From positions 1,863,501-1,927,500 of the forward strand of contig NZ_CP062698.1 of assembly GCF_018389385.1 (NCBI RefSeq): DNA of 64,000 nucleotides. Reading direction: 5' to 3'. This stretch comes from Anthocerotibacter panamensis C109. GTDB taxonomy: Bacteria > Cyanobacteriota > Cyanobacteriia > Gloeobacterales > Anthocerotibacteraceae. The notes below the pieces were generated by a model. It saw only the letters and a program-made list of their open reading frames with translations. It did not search any database and was not told where the DNA came from. This document shows, one piece after another, positions 7,501-16,697 of this stretch (positions are counted from its first letter, which is position 1; each line of letters opens with the position of its first letter). The translations under genes and the position numbers were made by a program.

Positions 7501-10286
7501 CCAGCGATGGCAAAGCCATGGGTCTGACCGCGCCACGTCCGAGCGGACAGATAAGAGCTTTAGACCGGGCCTATCGAAAGGCGGGCTTCTCCCCCAATAC
7601 CCTGGGGCTCTATGAGGCCCACGGCACCGGAACCGCCGCCGGAGACCGCGCTGAACTGGAGACCATTGTCAAAACCCTCAAAACTCATCGCACCCGCAAC
7701 AAATCCTGCGTCGTTGGCTCGGTCAAGACGATGATCGGTCACACCAAGAGTTGTGCTGGGGTGGTGGGCCTTGTCAAAGCCGCGCTGGCACTGTACCACA
7801 AAGTTTTGCCCCCGCACATGGGAGTCGAAAAGCCCCTCGACCCCTTGGCGGACCCAGAGAGCCCAGTCTACCTGCTTCAGGAAGCCCGCCCCTGGTTTCG
7901 CCATCCCGACTATCCCCGCCGTGGCGGCGTGAGCGCCTTTGGCTTTGGCGGAACCAACTTCCACGCCGTCCTTGAAGAATATCAAGGCAGTCTCAAAGAG
8001 CCGGTTTTGGGGGCGAAAGCTTGGCCTCAGGAACTCTGCGTGCTCCGGGCTGCTGACCGGGCAGCCTTGATCCAGGAAATCCAGACGCTCCACACCGCCT
8101 TGGTAAAAGGGGCACAGCCCGCTTTGGGGGATTTGGCGTTTAGTCTGGCTGAGCGGGCGCAGGAGCGCTGGGATCAAAACGCCTGTCTATGCATCATTGC
8201 TCGGGACCTCACCCATCTGGGCGCCTGTCTAGAACAAGCCTTGACCCATCTAGAAGGCGCAGCGGACCCCTTACCCCTGCACATTCTGTTCAGCGAAAAG
8301 GCTGCCCTGCATAACCGTCACGTGGCCTTCCTCTTTCCAGGGCAGGGCTCCCAATACCCGGACATGGCCCGTGAACAGGCGCTTTACCTGCACGAATTGC
8401 GGGCTGCGGTCGAAGGAGCCGACCGCCAACTCCAGGAAACGTTCCCCGACCTGTTGAGCCAATACATCTATCCGCCTAGCCCCTTCTCCCCGTCCGATGA
8501 GGCGCGCCATCAAGCTCGCTTGATGGATACTCGGATAGCACAGCCCGCTTTGGGGACCATAATGGTGGGCTATTTGGACTTTTTAGCCCGCTTGGGGATC
8601 GACCCATCGATGTTGGCGGGGCACAGCTATGGAGAGTACGTAGCCCTCTATGGCGCAGGAGCCCTGGGGCGAGCAGAGTTCCTCGCACTCTCAGCTACAC
8701 GGGGGCGGGTCATGGCTACCGCCTGTGCCGCGCAGGGAGGAGCCATGGCTGCAGTCCAAGGCGACCGGGCTCAGGTCCTGGAATATCTCCAGGGTATGCC
8801 AGGAGTTACCCTCGCCAACCACAACAGCCCCCAACAGTCCGTCATCTCTGGCACCCGCGAAGCGGTGCAGACCGTCGTGGACCGGCTCAAGGCCCAGGGG
8901 GTCCAGGCAAAACTCCTTGCGGTGACGGGGGCTTTTCACACGGCACTGGTAGCTGAGGCTCAAGGCCCTCTGGCTGAAGCTATCGCCCAGTCTGCCCTCA
9001 CCACGCCCCAGATCCCGGTCTATGCCAATGCCGACGCCCGTCCCTATCCCTTAGACGAAGAAGCGGTACGCCGCCAATTGAGCCAGCACCTGACGAGCCC
9101 CGTGGAATTCGTCGGTCAGGTCCGGGCGATGCACGCAGACGGAGCTAGGGTCTTTCTGGAGGTTGGCCCCAAGAGCGTCTTGACCAAGCTTGTCGGCCAG
9201 ATTTTAGTAGGCCAAGAGCATATAGCGGTCGCTCTAGATGGTCATGGGGGTGGGCTCAGGGGTCTGCTCCTGGCTTTGGGGACCCTGATCACGCAAGGCG
9301 TGGGCCTCAAACTAACCGCCTTGTTTGAAGGGCGGACCCATCGTTCTTTAGACCTCAAGCGGCTTTTGGAGCAGACCTGCCCTGCTCCTCTACCGCCCGT
9401 AGCTTGGTTAGTCAATGGGGGCAATGTCCGCCCCTACAGCCAGTCCGTTGGTCACCCCGGCAAACTTCCGCCCCTGGATGTGACTACTGCTCAGACCGAG
9501 GCTCATGCCCAGCGTAATGGTTCGAGCCCGTCTGTAGCCCCTGTCGCGCTACCTGCTGCTAACCAGACACAGCCCCCGCTTCCTGTAGTTGCCGCAACCG
9601 TTCGCCCGGTTGCACGCGCTCCCCACAAGTCTTCTACCCCACCCAATCTAGCCATGGCATCCCAAACACCCCAGCCCGCTCATCCAGCCCCCGTTTCACC
9701 CCCGTCGCATGTAGCTCTAGCCGGTTACCAAGCCTACCAGGAGACCATGCGCCAGTTCCTGAGTCTCCAGGAGCGCGTCATGGTTCAGTTCCTGAGCGGG
9801 GTGCAGCCCGCGCCGGGAGCGCTCCCGCAACCTGCTGCACCCATCGCGCTTCCAGCAGCCCGTCCCAGCGCGGCGCTCCCCGTTGCTCCTGCGCCGCCAT
9901 CCCGCCCTGCCCCTGTGGTGGTCACGGCTCCCGCTCCCCCGACTCCAGCTCCTGTGCCCCCTGTAGCTGCCGCGGCAGCCCTACCCGCCCGTGCCCAGTT
10001 GACCCAAACTTTGCTCCATCTGGTGAGCGAGCGTACCGGCTACCCCGCCGAAATGCTGGGCCTCGACCAGGACATGGAAGCGGAGTTGGGCATCGACTCG
10101 ATCAAGCGCGTCGAGATCTTCGGAGCCCTCCAGAAAAATCTACCCACCGCGCTGGCTAGTCGCGTCCAAGACGAGATGGAGTCCTTCACCCAGGTCAAGA
10201 CCTTGGGCGGTATCGTCGATGCGCTTTTGTCCTCAGCACCCGCTACTCCCGCTGCGGTCGCCGGGGGAGCTGGCCTGGGAAAGTAA
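4596..10286 (+). CDS. PfaA-like synthase, front half: NPD-NPD-KS-AT-ACP
   Basis: Multidomain iterative PKS/PUFA-synthase-like protein of 1896 residues from ATG 4596 (GTG 4464 would add 44 atypical residues). Domains: two FabK/PfaD-like nitronate-monooxygenase barrels, ~5-290 (degenerate) and ~330-640 (YPIVQGPM, GGHVGP, FAGGV); ketosynthase ~685-1120 with C874 in DAACASS, HGTGT and the KTMIGHT histidine; acyltransferase ~1240-1560 with GHSYGEY; a Pro/Ala-rich linker with a short helix (MRQFLSLQERVM); one acyl carrier domain ~1798-1875 with the phosphopantetheine serine S1835 in LGIDSIKRVEI. Enoyl reductase is normally a separate PfaD protein; here NPD domains are fused in front. The frame ends at TAA directly behind a slippery heptamer, and its missing KR-DH half continues in the -1 frame. 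The product is not predictable. Confidence 0.9.
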   Translation: MHHFSCLSVTPLALAHPGLAVATIRAGGVGILDREFCTEADLAQAKSNLQMLLQERGKAGGLGLRLRCDQIAASTDLLELLAQVPHWLILSGWDATTLPEALAALPEHPERTLLMEVIAVGQVSVLDAVPCAGLVARGHESGGWVAEDPAFILTQKLLASQSRPVYVQGGIGIHTAAACRMAGAAGIVLDDQLWLMPESPLPASWQRHLKNLSGQEAIVLAERLTPSCRVLARPGFHAIAALQKLADHGELADASGWQQSAQPLLGWGEPSDLAWPMGQAVGLADPLHERFKTTGRLIQALLQASAEHIQTAQRLQPLQPGAPLAQAHSTRYPIVQGPMTRVSDTAEFAHAVACAGALPLLALALLRGVQVESLLRKTRDLMQGAAWGVGILGFVPHALREEQTKIVQAIKPPFALIAGGRPDQAKQFEAEGIAAYIHVPTASLLKLFLEQGARRFVFEGRECGGHVGPLSSFLLWESMIETLLHLPAGIEPQAIHVLFAGGVHDARSAAMVSAMAAPLAERGIKFGVLMGTAYLFTEEAVACGAIVKGFQEEALQCTRTINLETGPGHASRCAVTAFAHEFYATRRRMALSGSPAEDIKNTLEDLTLGRLRIASKGLTRDAEGKIIQVLEERQHRDGMYMIGQVATMRDRVCTVEYLHQEVSEASTRLVCEAEGGGEVVPPSRPSDIAIVGLSTLVPKAHRPEDYWKNILERVNAITEIPAHRWDWRLFYDEDRKARDRIYSKWGGFIEDVTFDPLRFGIPPASLKSIDPIQLLALDAVQRALADAGYDRGDFDREHTSVIFGAATGAGDLGHQYATRSHLPLFVSDPATQAFDRLPEWTEESFPGLLLNVAAGRVANRFDLGGTNYTVDAACASSLAALNLAIEELETGRSNIVIAGGVDTGQSPFAYLTFCKTQALSPRQQPKAFDKTTDGIVISEGIAVVILKRLADAERDGDHIYAVVKSMAGSSDGKAMGLTAPRPSGQIRALDRAYRKAGFSPNTLGLYEAHGTGTAAGDRAELETIVKTLKTHRTRNKSCVVGSVKTMIGHTKSCAGVVGLVKAALALYHKVLPPHMGVEKPLDPLADPESPVYLLQEARPWFRHPDYPRRGGVSAFGFGGTNFHAVLEEYQGSLKEPVLGAKAWPQELCVLRAADRAALIQEIQTLHTALVKGAQPALGDLAFSLAERAQERWDQNACLCIIARDLTHLGACLEQALTHLEGAADPLPLHILFSEKAALHNRHVAFLFPGQGSQYPDMAREQALYLHELRAAVEGADRQLQETFPDLLSQYIYPPSPFSPSDEARHQARLMDTRIAQPALGTIMVGYLDFLARLGIDPSMLAGHSYGEYVALYGAGALGRAEFLALSATRGRVMATACAAQGGAMAAVQGDRAQVLEYLQGMPGVTLANHNSPQQSVISGTREAVQTVVDRLKAQGVQAKLLAVTGAFHTALVAEAQGPLAEAIAQSALTTPQIPVYANADARPYPLDEEAVRRQLSQHLTSPVEFVGQVRAMHADGARVFLEVGPKSVLTKLVGQILVGQEHIAVALDGHGGGLRGLLLALGTLITQGVGLKLTALFEGRTHRSLDLKRLLEQTCPAPLPPVAWLVNGGNVRPYSQSVGHPGKLPPLDVTTAQTEAHAQRNGSSPSVAPVALPAANQTQPPLPVVAATVRPVARAPHKSSTPPNLAMASQTPQPAHPAPVSPPSHVALAGYQAYQETMRQFLSLQERVMVQFLSGVQPAPGALPQPAAPIALPAARPSAALPVAPAPPSRPAPVVVTAPAPPTPAPVPPVAAAAALPARAQLTQTLLHLVSERTGYPAEMLGLDQDMEAELGIDSIKRVEIFGALQKNLPTALASRVQDEMESFTQVKTLGGIVDALLSSAPATPAAVAGGAGLGK

Positions 10287-10342
10287 CAACGGTAGAGGCT
10301 ACCCCCCGCTACCATTTCCAGCCGCGCCCCGAGCCTCTACCG
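10263..10342 (+). promoter_or_regulatory. Candidate programmed -1 ribosomal frameshift signal
   Basis: Four elements lie in order. A purine tract GGGGGAG at 10263-10269 could pair with 16S rRNA. Seven bases later comes the heptamer GGGAAAG at 10277-10283, in the correct phase (G GGA AAG). The zero-frame stop TAA follows at 10284-10286. After a 6-base spacer, an 11-bp perfect stem pairs 10290-10300 with 10332-10342, around a 31-base loop. GGGAAAG is the heptamer used by the phage lambda G-GT frameshift, and an upstream SD plus downstream stem is the arrangement known from dnaX. A -1 slip joins the ACP end to KR-DH, giving a 2740-residue fusion. Confidence 0.75.
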
Positions 10343-12817
10343 AAAACGGCACCCCTCATACCCCAGGGACTGTTCCTCATCACAGAAGACGGTCTATCTG
10401 TCGCGCCTCGGGTTGCGGAACTCCTCCAGCGCTTGGGGGCTAAAACAGCCCTCCTCCCCACGACTTTGCTGCAATCACCGGAAGCCTTGGCCCAGGAGGT
10501 CGCTCGCCTGCGGTCCAGTCTGGGAGCGGTGGCAGGCATTGTTCATCTAGCCGCCTTGCTGCCTATGCCCATGCCCGAACGTCTTACGGATTGGCGCACG
10601 TGCACCCAAATCCAGGCTAAGAGTCTCTTCCATTTGGTCCAGACCTGCGCTACCGATCTACACGCTGCCGGGGCCAGCAATTGCGGACAGGTGGTGGCCT
10701 GTGCGCTACTCGGGGGCGCGTGGGGGCGCAATGGCACCTCGGGGGCGGGCCTACCCACTGGGGGTGCAGCCAATGGCTTGCTCAAGACCCTACGCATCGA
10801 ATGGCCTGCGGTTCCCGCCAAGACCATCGATTTTAATGTGAGCCTCCCGCCCGAGCACATGGCCCAGTGCATCCTGGATGAACTGCTCCACCCCAGTCTG
10901 CACACGGAGATTGGCTATCCCACAAAGGTGCGTACTGTCTTTGATCCGGCTCCTGCGGTACGCACACCCACAGGCCCGGTCCAGCTCGAACCCCAGCGCG
11001 ATTGGGTGGTTCTGGTGACCGGAGGAGCGCGGGGGATTACCGCCGAGATCACCGCCGAACTGCTCGTTCCGGGGATGACTTTGATCCTGGTGGGCCGCGC
11101 CCCCGAACCCCAGCCCGAAACCCCGCTCACCGCAGGCATCGAAGACATAGCCCGACTGCGGCAGGTCTTCCTGGAGCAGGCGAAGCGCAAGGGTGAAGCG
11201 CTCAAGCCCGTGGCGATTGAGCAAAATATCCGGGACCTCCTCCGGGACCGGACGATCCGCACCAATCTGGCCCAGTTTCGGGAGCAGGGCGCCCTCGTCG
11301 AATACTGTCCGGTGGACGTGACCCATGAAGCCGCTTTGGGGGAACTCATCGCGGGGATCTACCAGCGCCATGGTCGCTTGGATGCCGTGATACATGGGGC
11401 GGGGATCATTGAAGATAAGCGCATCGTGGACAAAAACCCCCGTTCTTTTGACCGGGTTTTTGACACTAAGGTGGATAGTATCTTTTTACTTAGCCGTTAC
11501 CTGCGCCCCGAGCGCTTGAAACTGTTGGTACTTTTTGGCTCGGTGGCGGGGAGTTTTGGCAATTTGGGTCAGGTGGACTACGCTGCTGCGAACGAGTTGG
11601 TCAATCGTTTTGCCTGGTATCTGGACCGCCAGTGGCCTCAGACGCGGGTGGTGGTGCTCAATTGGGGGCCTTGGGATGTCACGGGCATGGCCTCGGACGC
11701 AGTCAATGAGCAATTTAAGGCGCGGGGCGTCATCCCTATCACTCCCGCCTCCGGTCGTCGTTTCTTCGCTGAAGAGATCCGCTACGGGCACAAGGGCGAC
11801 ACTGAGCTGGTCGTCGGCACCTTTGAAGGTCCTTCCCAAGAAGCTTATGCTGTTGCTGCCCTGCCTATTCCTTCTTCTGCCCTTCACCCTTCTGCCCTTC
11901 ACCACCGACCCTTCTTGTATACCTCCGAGCCCCAGATCCAGCCGAACAGCACCATCACGCTTGAACACACTTTTTCTCTAGCCAACGATCCCTACCTGGA
12001 GGACCACTACCTGGACGGGAAATTGGTTCTGCCCGCAGCGGGAGCCCAGGAATGGCTTGCCCAGTTTGTCCAGCAGGCTTGGCCCGAGTGGATCGTCTGG
12101 GGTATACAGGAACTCAGGGTCCTCAAGGGGATCAGTTTCCCTCGTGAAGGAAGCCAGTCGGTGGTGCTCCGGGCTAGAGCAGCCAGTCACGCCGATGCCG
12201 AGCAGCTAGAAGTCCAGGCGGAGATCCTGGACCCTGCCCGCAAACTACCTTTTTACCGGGGGACCGTCTTGCTCCGGTCGCAGCCGCCCCCGCCCGCCCC
12301 ACCGCAGTTTCCTTGCCTAGCCGGGGGGACAGAACTAGATGCCCGCCAACTCTACCCTGACTATCTTTTTCATGGCCCTCGTTTCCAACTCATCCAGGCC
12401 ATCTGTATGGATAAGACGGGAGCTGATGTCACTGTCCTCCCCAGCCGCCCTCAAGATTGGGTTACGGGCTACACGCCAACCCCCTGGCTATTTGATCCCG
12501 GAGTGATGGATGTCTCGCTTCAGGTGGCCCTGGCTTGGTTGCGGATCTATGGCGGGGTCAGCGGGCTTCCCACTTGTTTCGGTAAAGTCCTACGCTACGG
12601 GCAGGGTGCACTTGTCGGTCCGCTGCGGATAAATTTCTGTGGTCGGGAATTTAACGGCCAACACTTTCGCTACGAGGCCGAAGTTTTGGATGCAAACGGG
12701 GCTTTATGCCTGCAACTTTTGGATATTGAAGGCTCCTGTAGCGCCCAACTCAACCGGCTCAACGCCCGTTGGCGCGAGGAGAATGGCTATACATCCCCCA
12801 ATGGGAGCAGTCTATGA
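10283..12817 (+). CDS. PfaA-like synthase, rear half: KR-DH (read by -1 frameshift)
   Basis: 844 residues in the -1 frame relative to the preceding gene. After the in-frame stop at 10157 there is no ATG, GTG or TTG until TTG 10433. Yet the codons before it already encode a typical ketoreductase structural subdomain (GLFLITEDG, VAELLQRLGAK), so translation most likely enters by frameshifting at 10277-10283. The KR domain has VTGGARGI for nucleotide binding and the catalytic serine and tyrosine in FGSVAGS and QVDYAAANE. Next comes a hotdog PKS dehydratase, with histidine in DHYLDGKLVLP (~12003) and aspartate in DVSLQ (~12506). It would reduce and dehydrate beta-keto intermediates on the ACP. 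Its stop overlaps the next ATG (ATGA). A 795-residue protein from TTG 10433 would lack part of the KR fold. Confidence 0.88.
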   Translation, partial: VTTVEATPRYHFQPRPEPLPKTAPLIPQGLFLITEDGLSVAPRVAELLQRLGAKTALLPTTLLQSPEALAQEVARLRSSLGAVAGIVHLAALLPMPMPERLTDWRTCTQIQAKSLFHLVQTCATDLHAAGASNCGQVVACALLGGAWGRNGTSGAGLPTGGAANGLLKTLRIEWPAVPAKTIDFNVSLPPEHMAQCILDELLHPSLHTEIGYPTKVRTVFDPAPAVRTPTGPVQLEPQRDWVVLVTGGARGITAEITAELLVPGMTLILVGRAPEPQPETPLTAGIEDIARLRQVFLEQAKRKGEALKPVAIEQNIRDLLRDRTIRTNLAQFREQGALVEYCPVDVTHEAALGELIAGIYQRHGRLDAVIHGAGIIEDKRIVDKNPRSFDRVFDTKVDSIFLLSRYLRPERLKLLVLFGSVAGSFGNLGQVDYAAANELVNRFAWYLDRQWPQTRVVVLNWGPWDVTGMASDAVNEQFKARGVIPITPASGRRFFAEEIRYGHKGDTELVVGTFEGPSQEAYAVAALPIPSSALHPSALHHRPFLYTSEPQIQPNSTITLEHTFSLANDPYLEDHYLDGKLVLPAAGAQEWLAQFVQQAWPEWIVWGIQELRVLKGISFPREGSQSVVLRARAASHADAEQLEVQAEILDPARKLPFYRGTVLLRSQPPPPAPPQFPCLAGGTELDARQLYPDYLFHGPRFQLIQAICMDKTGADVTVLPSRPQDWVTGYTPTPWLFDPGVMDVSLQVALAWLRIYGGVSGLPTCFGKVLRYGQGALVGPLRINFCGREFNGQHFRYEAEVLDANGALCLQLLDIEGSCSAQLNRLNARWREENGYTSPNGSSL

Positions 12818-15800
12818 ACCAAGATATCGCCATCGTGGGGATGTCCGCCCTCTTTCCGGGGGCTGGGGATCTGGCGAGCTATTGGCACAACATCGTGCGC
12901 AAGGCCGATTTTGTCACTACGGCGCCCCCCGCATGGACTGGACCCTACCTAGACCCCCATACCGATGCCCTAGAGCGGATCTACACCGACCAAGTAGGGC
13001 TTTTGGGCGATTTGGCGGAATTTAATCCCCTTGACTTTGGCATCCCCCCCAATACGGTGGATGGGTCTGAGCCGGACCATTTCCTGGCTATCAAGCTCGC
13101 CCGCGATGCCCTGTGGGATGCTGGGTACCAAAACCGCCCCTTCGATGGCGCGCGGACAGGGGTGATTTTGGGGCGGGGCTCCAATCCCAACCGCGGTCAT
13201 GCAACCGGCTTCCAGTACGGGCTGGCGCTCGATCAGACCATGGATATCCTCCATACGCTGCTGCCGGACCTGGATACAGAAACCCGAGTGCGGCTGCGGC
13301 AGGAACTCCAGGCCAGTCTCCCTCAGGTCCGGCCTGAGGCAGCGCCGGGGCTCGTCTCCAATGTCGCCACCGGACGCATTGCCAACCGCCTCAACCTGAT
13401 GGGGCCAAACTATATGATCGACGCGGCCTGCGCCTCTTCGCTCATCGCAGTCGAACTCGCTATCCGCGAGTTGTTGCATGGCTCCTCGGACATGATGCTT
13501 GCCGGGGGCTGTCAGGGTTCGATGCCGCCGCAGATCTACATGCTCTTCTGCCGAATTGGGGCTTTATCGCGCGGTGCGATCCGGCCTTTTGATCGGCTGG
13601 CTGGGGGGACGCTTTTGGGGGAGGGAGTCGGGTTTTTGGTGCTCAAGCGACGGGCTGATGCCGAGCGCGATGGGGACCGGATTTACGCCATGCTCAAAGG
13701 GGTGGGAACTTCCAGTGACGGCAAGGCGCTGGGGCTACTCGCGCCGCGCTTTGAGGGGCAGGTGTTGGCTCTGGAGCGGGTTTATCAGCAAACAGGTCTG
13801 GACCCGAAGACGCTCACCTTGGTCGAGGCTCACGGCACCGGCATTCCCATAGGCGACCAGACTGAGATTCAGACCCTCAAGCACATCTTTGGTCAGCGTG
13901 AAGGGCTCCTGCCCACTGTTGGCCTCGGTTCGGTGAAGTCGATGATTGGCCACTGCATCCCCGCCTCAGGCGTGGCGAGCCTCATTAAAATGGCCCTCTC
14001 CCTGTACCACAAAGTTTTGCCGCCGACCCTGTGCACCGAGGTCAATCCCCAACTCGGGATCGAGCACACGCCTTTCTATATCAATACAGAAGTCCGCCCC
14101 TGGATTCACGGGAATCCTGAAGCGCCGCGCCGCGCAGGAGTCAATGCCTTTGGATTTGGGGGGATCAATGCCCATGCGGTCTTGGAAGAATATACCGGAC
14201 CTCAACCGACATGGGCGCGGCAAGTCCTGCGTCAGTGGCCTACGGAGTTGCTCCTCTTCTCTGGAGCTAGCCCCCAAGCGCTCCTAGCGCTGATCGAGCA
14301 GGTGCAACAAACCCTCCAAGCCCGCCCTGTGCCCTTGAGCGATCTGGCCTATACCCTGGCCCAACGTCCCGCAGCCCGCCATCGCCTCGCCTTGGTCGTA
14401 GAATCTAGCGCCGATGCCCAGAGCAAGCTCGAAAAAGTGGCCAAAAAATTGCGCGAATCCAGCCGGATTCCCAACCGAGCAGGCATCTTTTCTGCCCAGA
14501 CCGCAGAGGTAGCGGGCAAAGTCGCTTTTCTCTTTCCGGGGGAAGGGTCGCAGTATCCAGGGATGCTCGCCGATCTTTGCCTGTACTTTCCGCAGGTACG
14601 CTCCTGGTTTGATCAGTCCGACCGCTCGTTTTGGGGGCGTTGGGCGTATCTGCCCAGCCAGATCCTCTTCCCCCCGCCCACAACCCTGGGCACTGAAGCC
14701 CAAAAAGATCTGGCCGAGCAGATCTACTGGATGGATGTGGCGACGGAGACCGTTTTTACCTGCGGGATGGCCCTCTACACGCTCCTGAGCGAATTCGGCA
14801 TTCGTCCCGACGCCATGGTCGGTCACAGTACTGGCGAACACACCGCCCTCATCGCTTCCGGGACCATCCAGTGGCAGTCCGAGGCGGATCTGGTCACGAT
14901 GAAGCACAATCTCAACCAAATGTACAAAGACCTGGATGCCACCGACCGCATTCCCAGGGGCGTCTTGATCAATGTCGGAGCCATTCCAACGGGTTTTCTC
15001 GAGGCATTGGTCGCACATTCCCCAGACGACTTCTATCTGGCTATGGATAACTGCCCTAACCAAGCCATTCTCTTCAGCCGCCCCGAGACCAGCGAAGCCG
15101 CCCTCGCCAAAATTAAGGCTGCCGGAGGAATTTGCACCCTACTCCCCTTTGACCGTCCCTACCATACGCCCTGGTTCAAGGATGTCGAGATGGCCCTTAG
15201 GGGACTCTACGCCCATTTGGAGATGGGTCCCGGCCACACGCCCCTCTACAGTTGCGCGACCGGTGCCGCCTTCCCGTCCGCGCCCGACGCCATCCGCACC
15301 GTAGCAGCCAAGCAATGGTCCTGCCGGGTGCGCTTCCGCGAAACGATAGAAGCGCTCTATGCCGAAGGGGTGCGGACCTTTATCGAAGTAGGGCCGAGCA
15401 GTAACCTGAGTGCTTTTGTGAAAGACATCCTCCATGGGCGCGAACACCAGATCCTCCCGAGCAATGTCCAGCGCAAAAGCAGCCTCGAACAGATTCATAA
15501 CTTGCTGGCACGGCTGTGGGTCAGTGGCATGACCCTGGACCTCAGCCCTCTCTACCGCGAGCGGGAACTGTGCGAAATCGCCCTCGACAGCCAGCCTGCT
15601 CCCCCTAAGCCCAAAGGCACGATGCCGGTGAACCTGTTGTTGCCCAAGATGCACCTACCAGCAGCGTTTACCCAGCCCGCGCAAATGCTGGTTCCTCCCG
15701 CCCTGGTGGTCCCGGAGCTGCATGTCGCCTCCCCTATCGCAGACTTTATCGTCCTGGAGGATGAGCTATTCCTTGACGACGACAGGGACGCGCCCGCAGA

Positions 15801-15951
15801 AAGCTATAGCCACGAGGTGGTCAAGGACCAAGACCCGCACCTCACCGCCCTGATGGGCCACTTTGACCTGATGCAGGAGTTTCTGGTCACCCAGGCCAGG
15901 GTCGCAGACTCCTTCTATGCGCAGCCGCCGGAGAAGAGCGATGACGGATAG
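12814..15951 (+). CDS. PUFA/glycolipid-synthase-like KS-AT protein
   Basis: 1045 residues from ATG 12814, which overlaps the previous stop codon by four bases and follows GGGAG. The ketosynthase (~1-430) keeps all three catalytic residues: C206 in DAACASS, the histidine of EAHGTG and the histidine of KSMIGH. It is therefore not an obvious chain-length factor. The acyltransferase (~570-880) has FPGEGSQYP and nucleophile motif GHSTGEH, plus YHTPW. The C-terminal ~150 residues are acidic and end in a helix (MQEFLVTQARV) like the post-AT helix of the first synthase, possibly a docking element. The layout resembles PfaB and the Hgl heterocyst-glycolipid KS-AT proteins; it would act with the first synthase on the same acyl chain. 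Confidence 0.9.
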   Translation: MNQDIAIVGMSALFPGAGDLASYWHNIVRKADFVTTAPPAWTGPYLDPHTDALERIYTDQVGLLGDLAEFNPLDFGIPPNTVDGSEPDHFLAIKLARDALWDAGYQNRPFDGARTGVILGRGSNPNRGHATGFQYGLALDQTMDILHTLLPDLDTETRVRLRQELQASLPQVRPEAAPGLVSNVATGRIANRLNLMGPNYMIDAACASSLIAVELAIRELLHGSSDMMLAGGCQGSMPPQIYMLFCRIGALSRGAIRPFDRLAGGTLLGEGVGFLVLKRRADAERDGDRIYAMLKGVGTSSDGKALGLLAPRFEGQVLALERVYQQTGLDPKTLTLVEAHGTGIPIGDQTEIQTLKHIFGQREGLLPTVGLGSVKSMIGHCIPASGVASLIKMALSLYHKVLPPTLCTEVNPQLGIEHTPFYINTEVRPWIHGNPEAPRRAGVNAFGFGGINAHAVLEEYTGPQPTWARQVLRQWPTELLLFSGASPQALLALIEQVQQTLQARPVPLSDLAYTLAQRPAARHRLALVVESSADAQSKLEKVAKKLRESSRIPNRAGIFSAQTAEVAGKVAFLFPGEGSQYPGMLADLCLYFPQVRSWFDQSDRSFWGRWAYLPSQILFPPPTTLGTEAQKDLAEQIYWMDVATETVFTCGMALYTLLSEFGIRPDAMVGHSTGEHTALIASGTIQWQSEADLVTMKHNLNQMYKDLDATDRIPRGVLINVGAIPTGFLEALVAHSPDDFYLAMDNCPNQAILFSRPETSEAALAKIKAAGGICTLLPFDRPYHTPWFKDVEMALRGLYAHLEMGPGHTPLYSCATGAAFPSAPDAIRTVAAKQWSCRVRFRETIEALYAEGVRTFIEVGPSSNLSAFVKDILHGREHQILPSNVQRKSSLEQIHNLLARLWVSGMTLDLSPLYRERELCEIALDSQPAPPKPKGTMPVNLLLPKMHLPAAFTQPAQMLVPPALVVPELHVASPIADFIVLEDELFLDDDRDAPAESYSHEVVKDQDPHLTALMGHFDLMQEFLVTQARVADSFYAQPPEKSDDG

Positions 15952-16624
15952 CCTGCTCTTTGCGCCCTCCTACACCCGACCTTGGTCGCCTGCGCCCTTC
16001 CCCTGCCGTCGCTTGGACCGGGATTTTCTGCTGGAGCCCGCCGCCCTCAAAACCCTGGCGGATCGTCTACTCACTGCGGCAGAGCGAGATTTCTGGGACC
16101 GTCTGCCCATCCGGGGACCGCGTGCCCGCGAGTGGCTCTTGGGCCGGGTTGCTGCCAAAGAAGCGCTGATGCAATGGTTTCAGCAAGAGCAGGGGGTCTC
16201 TCCCACTGACTTTACCCTCTTGCCCGATGCTCAGGGCAAACCCCGACTCCAGGGGACTCTAGCGCCCTTACCTGAGGTTTCCATCAGCCACAGCCGGGGC
16301 CACATCCTGGCTGCCGTCGCGCCCACCCCCCTCGGGGTAGACCTAGAGCGGCTGGATGTCGTGCGCTTCGACGACTGGTTCCACTTGGCCTTTGGCGCGG
16401 AGGAACTGGCGCTGATACCCGGTCGGGGGCCGTTGCTCGTCGGGGGCTGGTGCGCGAAAGAGGCTGCCGCGAAAGCCTGGGGCACTGGGTTTCAGGGGAA
16501 TCCTAAGGATTGGGTCATCACCAGCTTCACACCTGACGAGATCACCGTACAGCACGGGGATCAGACCTTCCGGGTCCGGTTGTGGTACGCAGCGCAGGAG
16601 GTGGTGGCATGGTGTCAGCGATGA
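15941..16624 (+). CDS. 4'-phosphopantetheinyl transferase, Sfp/HetI type
   Basis: 227 residues with the three Sfp-family signatures: SISHSRGHILAA, the magnesium-binding GVDLERLD and WCAKEAAAKAWG. It transfers phosphopantetheine from CoA to the serine of carrier domains, here presumably the ACP of the first synthase and the free ACP that follows. The ATG at 15941 has GGAGA upstream and overlaps the KS-AT gene by 11 bases; an earlier ATG at 15917 would add an unlikely Arg-rich leader. Location inside the operon indicates dedicated activation of the pathway. Confidence 0.93.
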   Translation: MTDSLLFAPSYTRPWSPAPFPCRRLDRDFLLEPAALKTLADRLLTAAERDFWDRLPIRGPRAREWLLGRVAAKEALMQWFQQEQGVSPTDFTLLPDAQGKPRLQGTLAPLPEVSISHSRGHILAAVAPTPLGVDLERLDVVRFDDWFHLAFGAEELALIPGRGPLLVGGWCAKEAAAKAWGTGFQGNPKDWVITSFTPDEITVQHGDQTFRVRLWYAAQEVVAWCQR

Positions 16625-16697
16625 GCAGTCCGGTGGGTGGTCCCGGATCACCCTTGAGGAGATGTTGTTGTTTTAGTAGGTGTGCCGAGGAGTGGAT

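Noticed and set aside
10433-12817. KR-DH as an independent gene from TTG 10433
   Set aside because: Conserved ketoreductase residues lie upstream of this TTG without any start codon, and a complete frameshift signal is present.
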